Below are positions 1 through 6,945 of a stretch of 20,938 nucleotides of DNA, in pieces. Made by a program: the position numbers and the translations under genes. How positions within the stretch are numbered: the first letter of the stretch is position 1; each line of letters opens with the position of its first letter. The stretch comes from Oscillospiraceae bacterium (GTDB taxonomy: Bacteria > Bacillota > Clostridia > Oscillospirales > Oscillospiraceae): assembly GCA_018265835.1 (NCBI GenBank), contig JABLYK010000038.1:1-20938 (forward strand), written 5' to 3'. The notes beneath the pieces are model-generated. The model saw nothing but the letters and a program-made list of their open reading frames with translations, was not told the DNA's origin and searched no databases.

Positions 1-478
1 GCAGGTCAACGGGACGATGTGGGCATCGTCCCCTACGACGCCGAGGTACGAACACCAGTCACCTCATCCGTCACGCTTCGCGTGCCACCTTCCCCTCAAG
101 GGGAAGGCTTTGGGGTGCGTTACACACCAGACACCGTATCACGCACCGAGCCAGAAGGTCAAAGCCTCCACCGACGCGCGCGAACCGCTTGCGTTCGCGC
201 CAGATGCTTGCCATCGTTGGACATAGGGATGAGCGGTAACCCTATAACACCAAGGCAATTTCTCCGCCAGCGTCAGTCGCTGGGGGTTTCCAAAGGGGGG
301 ACCACATCCCCCTTTGGCGTGTCTTTCTTTCAGGCTCCACCCGGTTTCTTTCTGCTCGTGCAGAAAGAAATGGGGTGGATTGAACCAGCCATGGTTGCGC
401 ACTGCGGGTCGATGTGGGCATCGACCCCTACGAAGCCGAGGTGCGAAACCGCACGGCACCTCATCCATCAGCACCTGA
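1..478. repeat. Mosaic hairpin repeat array 1
   Basis: No convincing gene lies here. The stretch is made of palindromic modules that recur elsewhere in the window. 10-35 is a GGGACGATG/CATCGTCCC hairpin. 61-115 is a two-hairpin unit: CGCTTCGCG, then CCTTCCCC-TCAA-GGGGAAGG at 88-107. 140-320 matches 3740-3920 without gaps at an offset of exactly 3600 bp. 290-317 is a stem of CCAAAGGGGG with CCCCCTTTGG. 347-372 is a stem of TTTCTTTCTGC with GCAGAAAGAAA. 408-428 is a GGTCGATG/CATCGACC hairpin. Open frames across it are repeat-derived and are not called. Confidence 0.85.
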
Positions 479-522
479 AAACGCCGCACCGGGCGGGGAA
501 TTTTTCCCGCCCGGTGCGGCGT
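477..522 (-). terminator. Rho-independent terminator of the ferredoxin gene
   Basis: A perfect 17-bp GC-rich stem (481-497 with 506-522) has an 8-base loop. Reading the minus strand it is followed by TTTTC, and it lies 18 bp downstream of the ferredoxin stop. The right-hand side also carries T-rich loop sequence, so some activity for plus-strand transcripts is possible. Confidence 0.8.
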
Positions 523-539
523 CTTCAACAGTTTGCGCA

Positions 540-713
540 TCAGATTTCTTCAATTGCCTCCACTGGGCACACCTCAACGCACGAGGCACAGCCGATGCAG
601 CGATCCTCGTCGATCGCCGCAACGTCATCCTCCAGCGTGATCGCCTCCTGCAGGCACTCCTCCACGCAGCTCCCGCAGCCGATGCACACATCCGGATTGA
701 TACGGTAGACCAT
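540..713 (-). CDS. 2[4Fe-4S] ferredoxin, 57 aa
   Basis: Small soluble bacterial-type ferredoxin, an electron carrier for anaerobic oxidoreductases such as PFOR or hydrogenase (family knowledge). Two CX2CX2CX3C motifs are visible: Cys10/13/16/20 and Cys39/42/45/49. The second is followed by Pro as usual; the first is followed by Leu, which is mildly atypical. Length is normal for a minimal clostridial ferredoxin. The start at 713 was chosen because AAGGAG lies 8 bases upstream; a start at 749 would place that site inside the gene. It has its own promoter (750-778) and terminator (477-522), so it appears monocistronic although it lies 101 bp downstream of the ABC transporter on the same strand. 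Which partner enzyme it serves cannot be told from this window. Confidence 0.93.
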   Translation of the reverse strand: MVYRINPDVCIGCGSCVEECLQEAITLEDDVAAIDEDRCIGCASCVEVCPVEAIEEI

Positions 714-749
714 ATGCTTCGCTCCTTTTGATCCCGGTTTCTGGCGCAT

Positions 750-778
750 AGTATACGCGTCACACAGGGGTTTGACAA
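750..778 (-). promoter_or_regulatory. Sigma-A promoter of the ferredoxin gene
   Basis: On the minus strand TTGTCA (778-773), a 17-base spacer and TATACT (755-750) match the sigma-A consensus at 5/6 each. The expected start is near 743, giving a leader of about 30 nt. Confidence 0.75.
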
Positions 779-814
779 GGGGTATTTTCAGAGAATTTCG
801 CGCAAGCCACCGGC

Positions 815-2551
815 TCAGAGCGTTTGGGCGCGCACCAGCGCGGCGTACAGCCCGTTTTGCGCCATCAGCTCCGCGTGCGTGCCCTGCTCGCGGATGCGCT
901 CGCCCTCGACAACGGCGATGCGATCAGCGCTGTGGATGGTCGAGAGCCGGTGCGCGATGATGATGCTCGTGCGCCCCTGCGCCAGCTCGTCGAGCGCGCG
1001 CTGGATGCGCTGCTCCGTGACGGAGTCGAGCGCGCTGGTCGCCTCGTCGAGGATCAGCACGGGCGGATTTTTCAAAAACACACGCGCAATGCTCATGCGC
1101 TGCTTCTGCCCGCCGGAGAGCATGACGCCCCGCTCGCCGACATAGGTATCGTACCCGTCGGGCAGCGCCATGATATCATCGTGGATCTCCGCGCGTTTGG
1201 CGGCCTCGACGATCTCCGCGTCCGTCGCGTCCGGGCGGCCGTAGCGGATGTTCTCGCGGATGGTGTCGGCAAAGATGAACACGTCCTGCTGGATGATGCC
1301 GATGCTCCGGCGCAGCGACGATTGCGTCACGGTGCGCACGTCGTGCCCGTCGATGCGGACGCTCCCCTCCGTCACGTCGTAAAACCGGGGCAGGAGCTGG
1401 CAGAGCGTCGTCTTGCCGCCGCCGGAGGGGCCGACGACCGCCAGCGTCTCGCCCGGGGCGATGTGCAGGTCGATGTGCTCCAGCACCGGGACGCTGTCAT
1501 TGTACCGGAACGACACGCCGCAGAAGTCCACCGCGCCGCGCACATCCGTGAGTGTCTCCGCGTCCGGCGCATCCTGAATGTCCGGCTCCATGCGCATCAG
1601 CTCCAGGAACCGGGAGAAGCCCGCCGTGCCGTCCGTGAACGTCTCCATGAAGTTCACAAGCGTGCGGATGGGCGTGACGAACGTCGTCACGTACAGCGAG
1701 AACGTGATGAGGTCGATGTAGTTCATCTTGCCGCGCATGATGAAATAGCCGCCGAGCGCGATGACCACGACCTGCAGCGCCGACATGGTGAAGTCCATGC
1801 CGCCGTGGAACAGACCCATGGCCTTGTACCAGTCGCCCTTGCTGTTTTTGTACCGCTCGTTGCAGTCAAGGAACTTGTCGCGCTCGCTGCGCTCGTTCGT
1901 GAAGGCCTTGGCGGTGCGCACGCCCGAAATGCCGGACTCGATGACGGCGTTGATCTCCGCCTGCCGGCGCTTGACCTCGACGTTCGTGTCGTTCATGCGG
2001 CGGCGCTGCCGGATCGTGAACCACACGAACAGCGGCACGAGCAGCAACAGCACGAGCGCCAGCTCCCAGCGCACGGACAGCAGCACGAGAATCGCGCCCG
2101 TGAGCGTGACGGCGCTCGTGAGCAGGTTTTCCGGCCCGTGGTGCGCCAGCTCCGTGATGGCAAAGAGGTCGGAGGTCATGCGGCTCATGAGCACGCCCGT
2201 GCGGTTCTGGTCAAAAAACCGGAAGCTCATCGTCTGCAGGTGCGTGAAGAGATCCTCGCGCATATCGGCCTCCAGATACACGCCGCAGCGGTGGCCCACC
2301 ACCGTGACAATGTAGCTGAGCACGGCCTTGAGCAGATACGCGACGAGCAAGATCGCCATCACGGCGAAAAACGTGCCGTAAAGCCGCTCCGGCAGCAGCG
2401 TCTGCATGGCGCTGCGCGACGCGAGCGGGAACGCAAGGTCGGCAAAGCACGACAGCAGCGCGCAGAGCAGGTCGATCGCCAGCAGTTTGATGTGCGGTTG
2501 ATAATAGGACAGGAAAATGCCGAACGGCTTTCCGTGAAAGTTTCGTTTCAT
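815..2551 (-). CDS. ABC transporter half-exporter (permease-ATPase fusion), 578 aa
   Basis: MsbA/BmrA/LmrA-type exporter subunit: an N-terminal six-helix transmembrane domain (about residues 15-310) fused to an ATP-binding domain (about 345-578). Visible ATPase motifs are Walker A GPSGGGKTT (374-382), a Q-loop (IIQQD), the signature LSGGQKQR (478-485), Walker B VLILDEATSALD (498-509) and the H-loop AHRLST (533-538). Every catalytic residue is present. Such proteins work as dimers in the cytoplasmic membrane and export lipids, drugs or peptides. No partner half-transporter is adjacent, so a homodimer is likely; the substrate cannot be inferred. The ATG at 2551 has GGAG about 9 bases upstream and a TTGACA/TAAACT promoter (2576-2604). 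The gene is divergent from the VanY-like gene. Confidence 0.93.
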   Translation of the reverse strand: MKRNFHGKPFGIFLSYYQPHIKLLAIDLLCALLSCFADLAFPLASRSAMQTLLPERLYGTFFAVMAILLVAYLLKAVLSYIVTVVGHRCGVYLEADMREDLFTHLQTMSFRFFDQNRTGVLMSRMTSDLFAITELAHHGPENLLTSAVTLTGAILVLLSVRWELALVLLLLVPLFVWFTIRQRRRMNDTNVEVKRRQAEINAVIESGISGVRTAKAFTNERSERDKFLDCNERYKNSKGDWYKAMGLFHGGMDFTMSALQVVVIALGGYFIMRGKMNYIDLITFSLYVTTFVTPIRTLVNFMETFTDGTAGFSRFLELMRMEPDIQDAPDAETLTDVRGAVDFCGVSFRYNDSVPVLEHIDLHIAPGETLAVVGPSGGGKTTLCQLLPRFYDVTEGSVRIDGHDVRTVTQSSLRRSIGIIQQDVFIFADTIRENIRYGRPDATDAEIVEAAKRAEIHDDIMALPDGYDTYVGERGVMLSGGQKQRMSIARVFLKNPPVLILDEATSALDSVTEQRIQRALDELAQGRTSIIIAHRLSTIHSADRIAVVEGERIREQGTHAELMAQNGLYAALVRAQTL

Positions 2552-2575
2552 GGTATTCGCTCCGTTTCCGCGATT

Positions 2576-2604
2576 AGTTTAGCCGGATTCGCCCGCGCTG
2601 TCAA
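2576..2604 (-). promoter_or_regulatory. Sigma-A promoter of the ABC transporter gene
   Basis: Minus strand: TTGACA (2604-2599, perfect -35), 17-base spacer, TAAACT (2581-2576). It sits back to back with the plus-strand promoter at 2616-2644, with 11 bp between the two -35 boxes. Confidence 0.78.
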
Positions 2605-2615
2605 GCGGTTGGTGA

Positions 2616-2644
2616 TTGACCGGCGACCCAAAGCATGGTAAACT
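2616..2644 (+). promoter_or_regulatory. Sigma-A promoter of the VanY-like gene
   Basis: TTGACC (2616-2621), 17-base spacer, TAAACT (2639-2644). The predicted start near 2651 gives a leader of about 36 nt before the ATG at 2687. The -10 hexamer is identical to that of the divergent ABC transporter promoter. Confidence 0.72.
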
Positions 2645-2686
2645 GTTTATGTAAACTTCGACGTTTTTTGCAGGGTGGGAAGAAGC

Positions 2687-3451
2687 ATGCGAAAGAAAAC
2701 CGTGGTTCAAATTTCCGTCTGCGCCGCGCTGTTGGTGGTGCTCGCGGTCCTGATGCTGGTGCGACTGAAGGCGGCGGACGCTCTGGAAGTGGCGGAAAAA
2801 CAGGCTGCCGAGGCCACGCCGCCCCCCATCGCCACGCCCGTGCCGACGCCCACGCCCTCCGCCGAGCCGGAGAGCGGCCTGCCGCGCATCAACGTGGCGG
2901 ACTGGCAGTACGTGCTCGTCAACGCCGCGCATCCGCTCGGCAACGTTGAGCCGGAGAGTCTGACGGAGCTGGAGGGCGGTCACTATTTCGACAGCCGCGC
3001 CGTCGCCTCGCTGCAGAAGTTCATCGGCGCCGCCCGCGCCGAGGGGCTGAGCGTGTGTCTGTCGTCAGCCTACCGCAACTATAACGAGCAGAGCTATCTC
3101 TACAACCGCAAGGTGCAGCAGCTCGGCGGGGATGAGGCCGCGGCCGCGCGCATCGTCACGCCGCCCGGCGCGAGCGAACATCAGCTCGGCCTGTGCGCGG
3201 ACATCACCGACCGGTTCTACGAGGTGAAGACCCACGATCTCGAAAACACTGCGCTGTTCCAGTGGATGCAGGCGCACTGCCAGGAGTACGGGTTCATCCT
3301 GCGCTACCCGAAGGACAAGGAGGACGTCACCGGCATCATGTACGAGCCGTGGCACTTCCGCTATGTCGGGGTGGAGGCCGCGACGTACATCATGGAAAAC
3401 GGCCTGTGTCTGGAGGAGTTTCTGGCGCTGTACGAAACGGCGTCAGAATGA
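2687..3451 (+). CDS. VanY-family D-Ala-D-Ala carboxypeptidase, membrane-anchored, 254 aa
   Basis: Predicted zinc DD-carboxypeptidase of the peptidase M15B/VanY family, which removes terminal D-Ala from peptidoglycan stem peptides outside the cell. Residues 1-27 form a basic start plus one hydrophobic segment (signal anchor). Residues 44-62 are a Pro/Thr-rich linker, then comes the catalytic domain. Visible motifs are SSAYR (126-130), SEHQLGLCAD (163-172, with zinc ligands His165 and Asp172) and EPWHFRYVG (220-228, catalytic Glu220 and zinc ligand His223). The ATG at 2687 was preferred over an in-frame GTG at 2675 because GGGAAG lies just upstream and the result is a clean basic signal anchor. 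The last codons GCG TCA GAA TGA belong to a dispersed repeat module, so the native C-terminus was probably replaced. No vanR/S/H/A genes are near, so this is a cell-wall enzyme rather than a resistance cluster. Confidence 0.88.
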   Translation: MRKKTVVQISVCAALLVVLAVLMLVRLKAADALEVAEKQAAEATPPPIATPVPTPTPSAEPESGLPRINVADWQYVLVNAAHPLGNVEPESLTELEGGHYFDSRAVASLQKFIGAARAEGLSVCLSSAYRNYNEQSYLYNRKVQQLGGDEAAAARIVTPPGASEHQLGLCADITDRFYEVKTHDLENTALFQWMQAHCQEYGFILRYPKDKEDVTGIMYEPWHFRYVGVEAATYIMENGLCLEEFLALYETASE

Positions 3452-4262
3452 ACGCGCTGCATTCTTCCTTATCCAGCCGCAAGGCAAGCTTGCGTCTGGA
3501 GATGCGGGGTGCGTATCGCGCCGAGCCAAAAGGCCGGACAACAGCCGACGCGCGCGAACCGCTTGCGGCGTCAGAAGCCGCTCGCAGCGCTTCGTTTCCG
3601 CGGCAAGCGCGAAAACTGCGCATGGTCCAGACCACCCTCTCTTGCCGCTGCGCGGCAATTCACCTTGTCCGCTCCCGCCTTCTTCCTTATCCTCCGGAAT
3701 CGCTACGCTGGATTCCGTCGGAGATGCGGAGGGGTGCGTATCGCACCGAGCCAGAAGGTCAAAGCCTCCACCGACGCGCGCGAACCGCTTGCGTTCGCGC
3801 CAGATGATGGCCAGCGTTGGTTGCAGGGATGCGTGCCGACCCTATAACACCAAGGCAATTTCACCGCCAGCGTCAGTCGCTGGGGGATTCCAAAGGGGGG
3901 CCCACATCCCCCTTTGGCGTGCTTTCTTTGCGGCGTTACCGCGTTTCTTTCCCACGAGGGAAAGAAATGGGGTAACAGATTTGACCTGCGTTGCGCACTG
4001 CGGGTCGATGTGGGCATCGACCCCTACGAGGGGGATGGGCATGTATCGCACGCCACCTCATCCGTCACGCTTCGCGTGCCACCTTCCCCTCGCGTCAGAA
4101 TGACAGCGCAAGGTCATCCCGCACCGCAAGCGGCACGGGATTGACCGGCACTGTCATTCTTCCTTCCCCAGCCGCAAGTCAGGCTTGCGTCTGGGGGACG
4201 CGGGGTGCGTAACGCGCCCCTCGCATTTCCGACGAGACGCAGCGTAGCGATTCCGGGCGAAT
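3440..4262. repeat. Mosaic hairpin repeat array 2
   Basis: About 0.8 kb without a credible gene. It begins inside the VanY-like stop region with GCGTCAGAATGA (3440-3451). Modules in order: an AAGGCAAGCTTGCG hairpin near 3481; a CGTTTCCGCGGC...GAAAACTGCGCATG module (3594-3632); a GGAATC-GCTACGCTG-GATTCC hairpin (3699-3719); 3740-3920 duplicating 140-320; a 28-bp palindrome 3890-3917; a TTTCTTTCCC/GGGAAAGAAA hairpin (3945-3968); a GTCGATG/CATCGAC hairpin near 4003-4022; a two-hairpin fragment cut at CTTCCCCTC and joined to GCGTCAGAATGA (4092-4103); and a long inverted repeat 4101-4157. 4078-4215 reappears on the opposite strand at 9360-9495. Confidence 0.85.
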
Positions 4263-4341
4263 CCGGAGGAATTTGCACGATTTTTGTCTAAATCCACTAA
4301 ATTATTGTGAATAAATATGTTGAAAATGTGGAAAACACAGC

Positions 4342-4370
4342 TTGCAAAACTTGTCTGCGCGTGTTACAAT
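4342..4370 (+). promoter_or_regulatory. Sigma-A promoter of the 25-codon mini-gene
   Basis: TTGCAA (4342-4347), 17-base spacer, TACAAT (4365-4370). It lies in a notably AT-rich block (4270-4400) that begins right after the repeat array ends. Confidence 0.72.
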
Positions 4371-4407
4371 ACAGGAGAACTTAAAAGGAAAGGAGCGTGA
4401 TATCCGA

Positions 4408-4485
4408 ATGACGTACAAGAACACAGTGCGCGATCTTGACGATCTGATCTTCAGTGATTGCACTTGGGAACCCAGCAGCAAGTAA
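4408..4485 (+). CDS. Stand-alone small ORF, 25 aa, unknown function
   Basis: A 25-codon ORF begins MTYKNTVRDLDD and ends TWEPSSK. GGAAAGGAG lies upstream, with a spacing of about 12 bases that is longer than ideal. It is framed by a good promoter (4342-4370) and a Rho-independent terminator whose stem starts 20 bp after the stop, so the transcript of about 150 nt carries nothing else. The peptide is acidic in the middle and has one Cys and one Trp; there is no signal peptide or membrane segment. I do not recognise the family. It may be a functional microprotein, a leader peptide or a regulatory RNA with an incidental ORF. No run of a single amino acid suggests classical attenuation. Confidence 0.5.
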   Translation: MTYKNTVRDLDDLIFSDCTWEPSSK

Positions 4486-4504
4486 AAAAACGCAGACGGA
4501 CCAA

Positions 4505-4529
4505 CCACGCAGGCGCGTGGATTTTTTTT
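4505..4529 (+). terminator. Rho-independent terminator of the mini-gene
   Basis: CCACGC-AGGC-GCGTGG stem-loop (4505-4520) followed by A and eight T residues. The short stem is compensated by a strong T tract. It separates the mini-gene from the cupin gene. Confidence 0.8.
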
Positions 4530-4593
4530 GTCCTGTTTTGCGCTTGCACCGTACACCCCGGCCCCTGAGGAGACTTTTGTTGATTTCTGCGGC

Positions 4594-4632
4594 CGACTGT
4601 GATACAGTCGATGTGCCGATATACAATATAAA
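4594..4632 (+). promoter_or_regulatory. Cupin promoter region with a palindromic operator candidate
   Basis: A perfect inverted repeat CGACTG-TGATA-CAGTCG (4594-4610) lies where the -35 region of the cupin promoter would be. The -10 candidates are TACAAT (4622-4627) and TATAAA (4627-4632). No good -35 hexamer is present, as expected for an activated or operator-overlapped promoter. The regulator is unknown. Confidence 0.45.
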
Positions 4633-4678
4633 TATAAGGAACTTCATCCGAACAGAAAACAGAACGGAGGAACTCATT

Positions 4679-5032
4679 ATGGCATTTCTCAGAAAGATCC
4701 CCAAAAACCCCGACATCCTGGAGCACTTCAAGGATGGCGCTGGCCACATCGAAAAATTTCCGATCCTCACCCCGGACGAGATGCACGGCGCGGGCCGCGT
4801 ATGCGCAATCATGAAGCTGCAGCCCGGCTGCGAGGTCGGCCGCCACCGCCACGAAGGCGACTGCGAAGTGTTTTACTTCCTGTCCGGCAAGGGCAGCTAC
4901 CTGCTGGGCGACGAGATGGTTCCCGTCGAGGCGGGCGACATCGCCTTTGTGGACGACGGCGAGGAGCATTTCCTGCGCAACGACGGCGACGAGGTGCTGG
5001 AATATCTCGCGCTGGTGCTATACACCAAGTAA
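4679..5032 (+). CDS. Small single-domain cupin protein, 117 aa
   Basis: Cupin_2-type beta-barrel, cytoplasmic. Cupin motif 1 is seen as G50-x5-H56-x-H58-x4-E63-x6-G70, and motif 2 as P82-x3-G86 through H97-x3-N101. The expected metal ligands His56, His58, Glu63 and His97 are all present, so metal binding is likely. Enzymatic role (isomerase, dioxygenase or ligand sensor) cannot be assigned from sequence alone. ATG at 4679 is preceded by GGAGG with an 8-base spacer. Longer in-frame starts would run through the upstream terminator and were rejected. It is monocistronic, transcribed from an AT-rich promoter with a 17-bp palindrome nearby, and converges with the DUF554 gene. Confidence 0.85.
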   Translation: MAFLRKIPKNPDILEHFKDGAGHIEKFPILTPDEMHGAGRVCAIMKLQPGCEVGRHRHEGDCEVFYFLSGKGSYLLGDEMVPVEAGDIAFVDDGEEHFLRNDGDEVLEYLALVLYTK

Positions 5033-5046
5033 ATATCGTCACAAAC

Positions 5047-5078
5047 CAGCAGCCGCTTCCAAACGGAAGCGGCTGCTG
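5047..5078. terminator. Perfect 14-bp stem-loop between convergent genes
   Basis: CAGCAGCCGCTTCC (5047-5060), loop AAAC, and GGAAGCGGCTGCTG (5065-5078). It starts 14 bp after the cupin stop. Neither strand has a proper T tract, so termination may be weak or the stem may mainly protect the mRNA end. Confidence 0.55.
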
Positions 5079-5128
5079 TGTGATACCTATTTAAATATAG
5101 GGAGGCTTGTCCCATGGGGCGAAGATGC

Positions 5129-5205
5129 GCACCCCCAAGACCACCTCATCCGTCACGCTTCGCGTGCCACCTTCCCCTCAAGGGGAAGGCTTTCAAGGCG
5201 GCAAG
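5129..5205 (+). repeat. Single two-hairpin repeat unit
   Basis: An isolated copy of the dispersed unit: CCACCTCATCCGTCACG, a CGCTTCGCG mini-hairpin, and CCTTCCCC-TCAA-GGGGAAGG (5170-5189). It lies between the convergent cupin and DUF554 genes and matches 55-112 almost exactly. Confidence 0.85.
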
Positions 5206-5215
5206 TGTCACGCCG

Positions 5216-5914
5216 TCAGAACAACGACACAATCCAGCAGATGACCGGCGCAAAGACGATGGCGGGCAGATAGTCCGCAACCTTGATCTTCGTGATGCCG
5301 ATGAGGTTCGTGGCGATGGCGACGATGATGAGCGACCCCGCGCAGGTCATCTCCGCGATGGCAAGCGGCGTGAGCGCCGGGGCAAGCACGCCCGCAAGCA
5401 GCGTGAGCGCCCCCTGAAACACGAACACAAACACCGCCGAGAGCATGACGCCGAAGCCAAGGCTCGCTGTGAGCATGATCGAGGAAAACAGGTCGAGCAT
5501 GGATTTCGTAAACAGCAGGCTGTTGTCGCCGCTGATGCCCGCGTTGAGCGAGCCGTTGATCGTCATCGCGCCGACGCAAAACAGCATGCTCGCTGTGACA
5601 AAGCCCTCGGCCACGGAGACCTTACCGCCCCCCTGCTTCTGAAATTTCCCCTCGATCCACTTGCCGAGCCGGTTGATCGCGCCGTCGATATCCAAAAGCG
5701 TGCCGACGATCGCGCCGAGCACCATCGACGCGATGACGATCAGCACATTCTCGCCCTGCAGCGCGCCGTCGATGCCGATGTACAGCGTGCACAGGCCAAG
5801 CCCGATCATCACCGCGTTCGTCACGCGCTCCGGAATGCCCTTTTTGAACAGCAGCCCCACAGCGCTGCCGATCAGAATCGTCCCGGTGTTCACCAGAACG
5901 CCCGTCATACTCAT
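5216..5914 (-). CDS. DUF554 family integral membrane protein, 232 aa
   Basis: Multi-pass membrane protein of the DUF554 (YdfK-like) family; function is not established. Hydrophobic segments cover nearly the whole chain. Gly-rich segments are visible at the start (VLVNTGTILIGSAVG) and in the middle (MTINGSLNAG). One basic loop (GKWIEGKFQKQ) lies around residues 84-94. Length fits the family. The ATG at 5914 follows AGAGGA by about 11 bases; the upstream in-frame extension to 5962 lacks a ribosome site. It is 85 bp downstream of the LysR gene on the same strand with no clear terminator or promoter between them, so co-transcription or LysR control is plausible but unproven. Confidence 0.85.
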   Translation of the reverse strand: MSMTGVLVNTGTILIGSAVGLLFKKGIPERVTNAVMIGLGLCTLYIGIDGALQGENVLIVIASMVLGAIVGTLLDIDGAINRLGKWIEGKFQKQGGGKVSVAEGFVTASMLFCVGAMTINGSLNAGISGDNSLLFTKSMLDLFSSIMLTASLGFGVMLSAVFVFVFQGALTLLAGVLAPALTPLAIAEMTCAGSLIIVAIATNLIGITKIKVADYLPAIVFAPVICWIVSLF

Positions 5915-5999
5915 AGAAGATCCATCCTCTCTGTATCCACAATATTGAATAAGGTAACACAATTCTGTCGCGCTGTAAAGCGGTAATGCGGCAGGATTT

Positions 6000-6860
6000 T
6001 TATTTCAGCGCCGTGCGCAACTCGCGCAAAAACGCGCGCGCTGCGGTGGACAGACCCTCGCGCTTCGGATAGATGACGCCGAGCGTGCGCCGGAGCTGCG
6101 GCTGGAGCTGGCGCGCGATGACGCGGTGGTTCGTGTTTTTCAGCACCAGCTCCGGCAGGACGGCGATGCCGAGGCTGTTTTCCACCATGGTGAGGATGCT
6201 GTAGTCGTCCGCAACGCGGTACTGCACGTCGATCTCCGGATGCGCGGCGACCATATCGTGCACGATGCCCCCGCCGCGCCCCTCGTCGAGCAGGATGAAC
6301 GGCTCCTGCTTCAGCTGCCCGACCTGAACGAAGATGTTCTCGCCGAGGGGGTGCCCCTCCGGCAGGACGGCCAGCATCGTGTCCTGAAAGACCGGCTCGC
6401 ACACGAACGGCGTCACGCGTGACGCGTCCGTGAAGCCGAAGTCCACCACGCCCGTGCGCACCCACTCCTCGATTTCGGAATACAGGCCCTGGTGCAGCTC
6501 GAAGCGGAGGTTCGGGTGCGCCTCGCGGAACGCCTTCATCACCGGCGGCAGCAGCTGGCTGGAGATGCTCGTGAACGTACCGATGCGGATCGTGCCGCGC
6601 TGCAGGCCGCGGAAATTCGCCGCCTGCTCGGAGAGCATCCGGTGGGCGTTGGCCACGTCGCGGATATAGGGCAGCAGCAGCTCGCCCTCACGCGTGAGTG
6701 TCACGCCGGTGCGCGAGCGGAGCAGCAGCGTGACGCCCAGCTCCTCCTCCAGCGCCTTCATCATCTGGCTCACGGCGGACTGCGTATACCCCATCACACG
6801 CGCCGCGTCCGAAAAGCTGTTGCATTCGAGCACGCGCAAAAACGCCAGATATGGATTCAT
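6000..6860 (-). CDS. LysR-family transcriptional regulator, 286 aa
   Basis: Typical LysR length and layout. An N-terminal winged helix-turn-helix covers about residues 1-60 (SFSDAARVMGYTQSAVSQMMKALE is the recognition region), followed by a linker helix and a two-lobed effector-binding domain (about 88-286). The ligand is unknown. ATG at 6860 has GGAGG five bases upstream; a start four codons earlier would overlap that site. The promoter at 6894-6922 is back to back with a plus-strand promoter for a candidate small RNA, an arrangement in which LysR proteins often repress themselves and control the divergent transcript. The gene downstream on the same strand is DUF554. Confidence 0.92.
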   Translation of the reverse strand: MNPYLAFLRVLECNSFSDAARVMGYTQSAVSQMMKALEEELGVTLLLRSRTGVTLTREGELLLPYIRDVANAHRMLSEQAANFRGLQRGTIRIGTFTSISSQLLPPVMKAFREAHPNLRFELHQGLYSEIEEWVRTGVVDFGFTDASRVTPFVCEPVFQDTMLAVLPEGHPLGENIFVQVGQLKQEPFILLDEGRGGGIVHDMVAAHPEIDVQYRVADDYSILTMVENSLGIAVLPELVLKNTNHRVIARQLQPQLRRTLGVIYPKREGLSTAARAFLRELRTALK

Positions 6861-6893
6861 TTCCGCCTCCACAAATAAGATTTGCTAATTTCA

Positions 6894-6922
6894 TTATTAG
6901 AAAAATTCGCTTTACTTATCAA
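6894..6922 (-). promoter_or_regulatory. Sigma-A promoter of the LysR gene
   Basis: Minus strand: TTGATA (6922-6917), 17-base spacer, TAATAA (6899-6894). It overlaps the -35 box of the divergent promoter at 6911-6939, so the two cannot easily fire at once. Confidence 0.68.
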
Positions 6923-6939
6923 TAAGGGTATTATATAAT
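6911..6939 (+). promoter_or_regulatory. Divergent promoter for a short plus-strand transcript
   Basis: TTTACT (6911-6916), 17-base spacer and a perfect TATAAT (6934-6939). The expected start is near 6946. No protein gene follows; the transcript would reach the strong hairpin at 7032-7073. Confidence 0.65.
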
Positions 6940-6945
6940 ACAGCC

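Noticed and set aside
1..478. CRISPR array
   Set aside because: Repeats are mosaic, unequal in length and spacing, with no unique spacers of constant size and no cas genes.
824..2641. 605-codon open frame antisense to the ABC transporter
   Set aside because: Same high-GC shadow effect; the opposite strand encodes a complete ABC exporter with all motifs and a good start.
2675..2686. GTG start four codons earlier for the VanY-like protein
   Set aside because: The ATG at 2687 has better placed purine-rich sequence and gives a typical basic N-terminus; the GTG cannot be fully excluded.
2687..3451. Vancomycin resistance cluster
   Set aside because: Only a VanY-like peptidase is present; no vanH, ligase, vanX or two-component genes are near.
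3363..4103. 246-codon plus-strand frame after the VanY-like gene
   Set aside because: Overlaps the VanY-like gene out of frame and then reads repeats only; it ends in the same LASE-stop because it runs into the repeat module.
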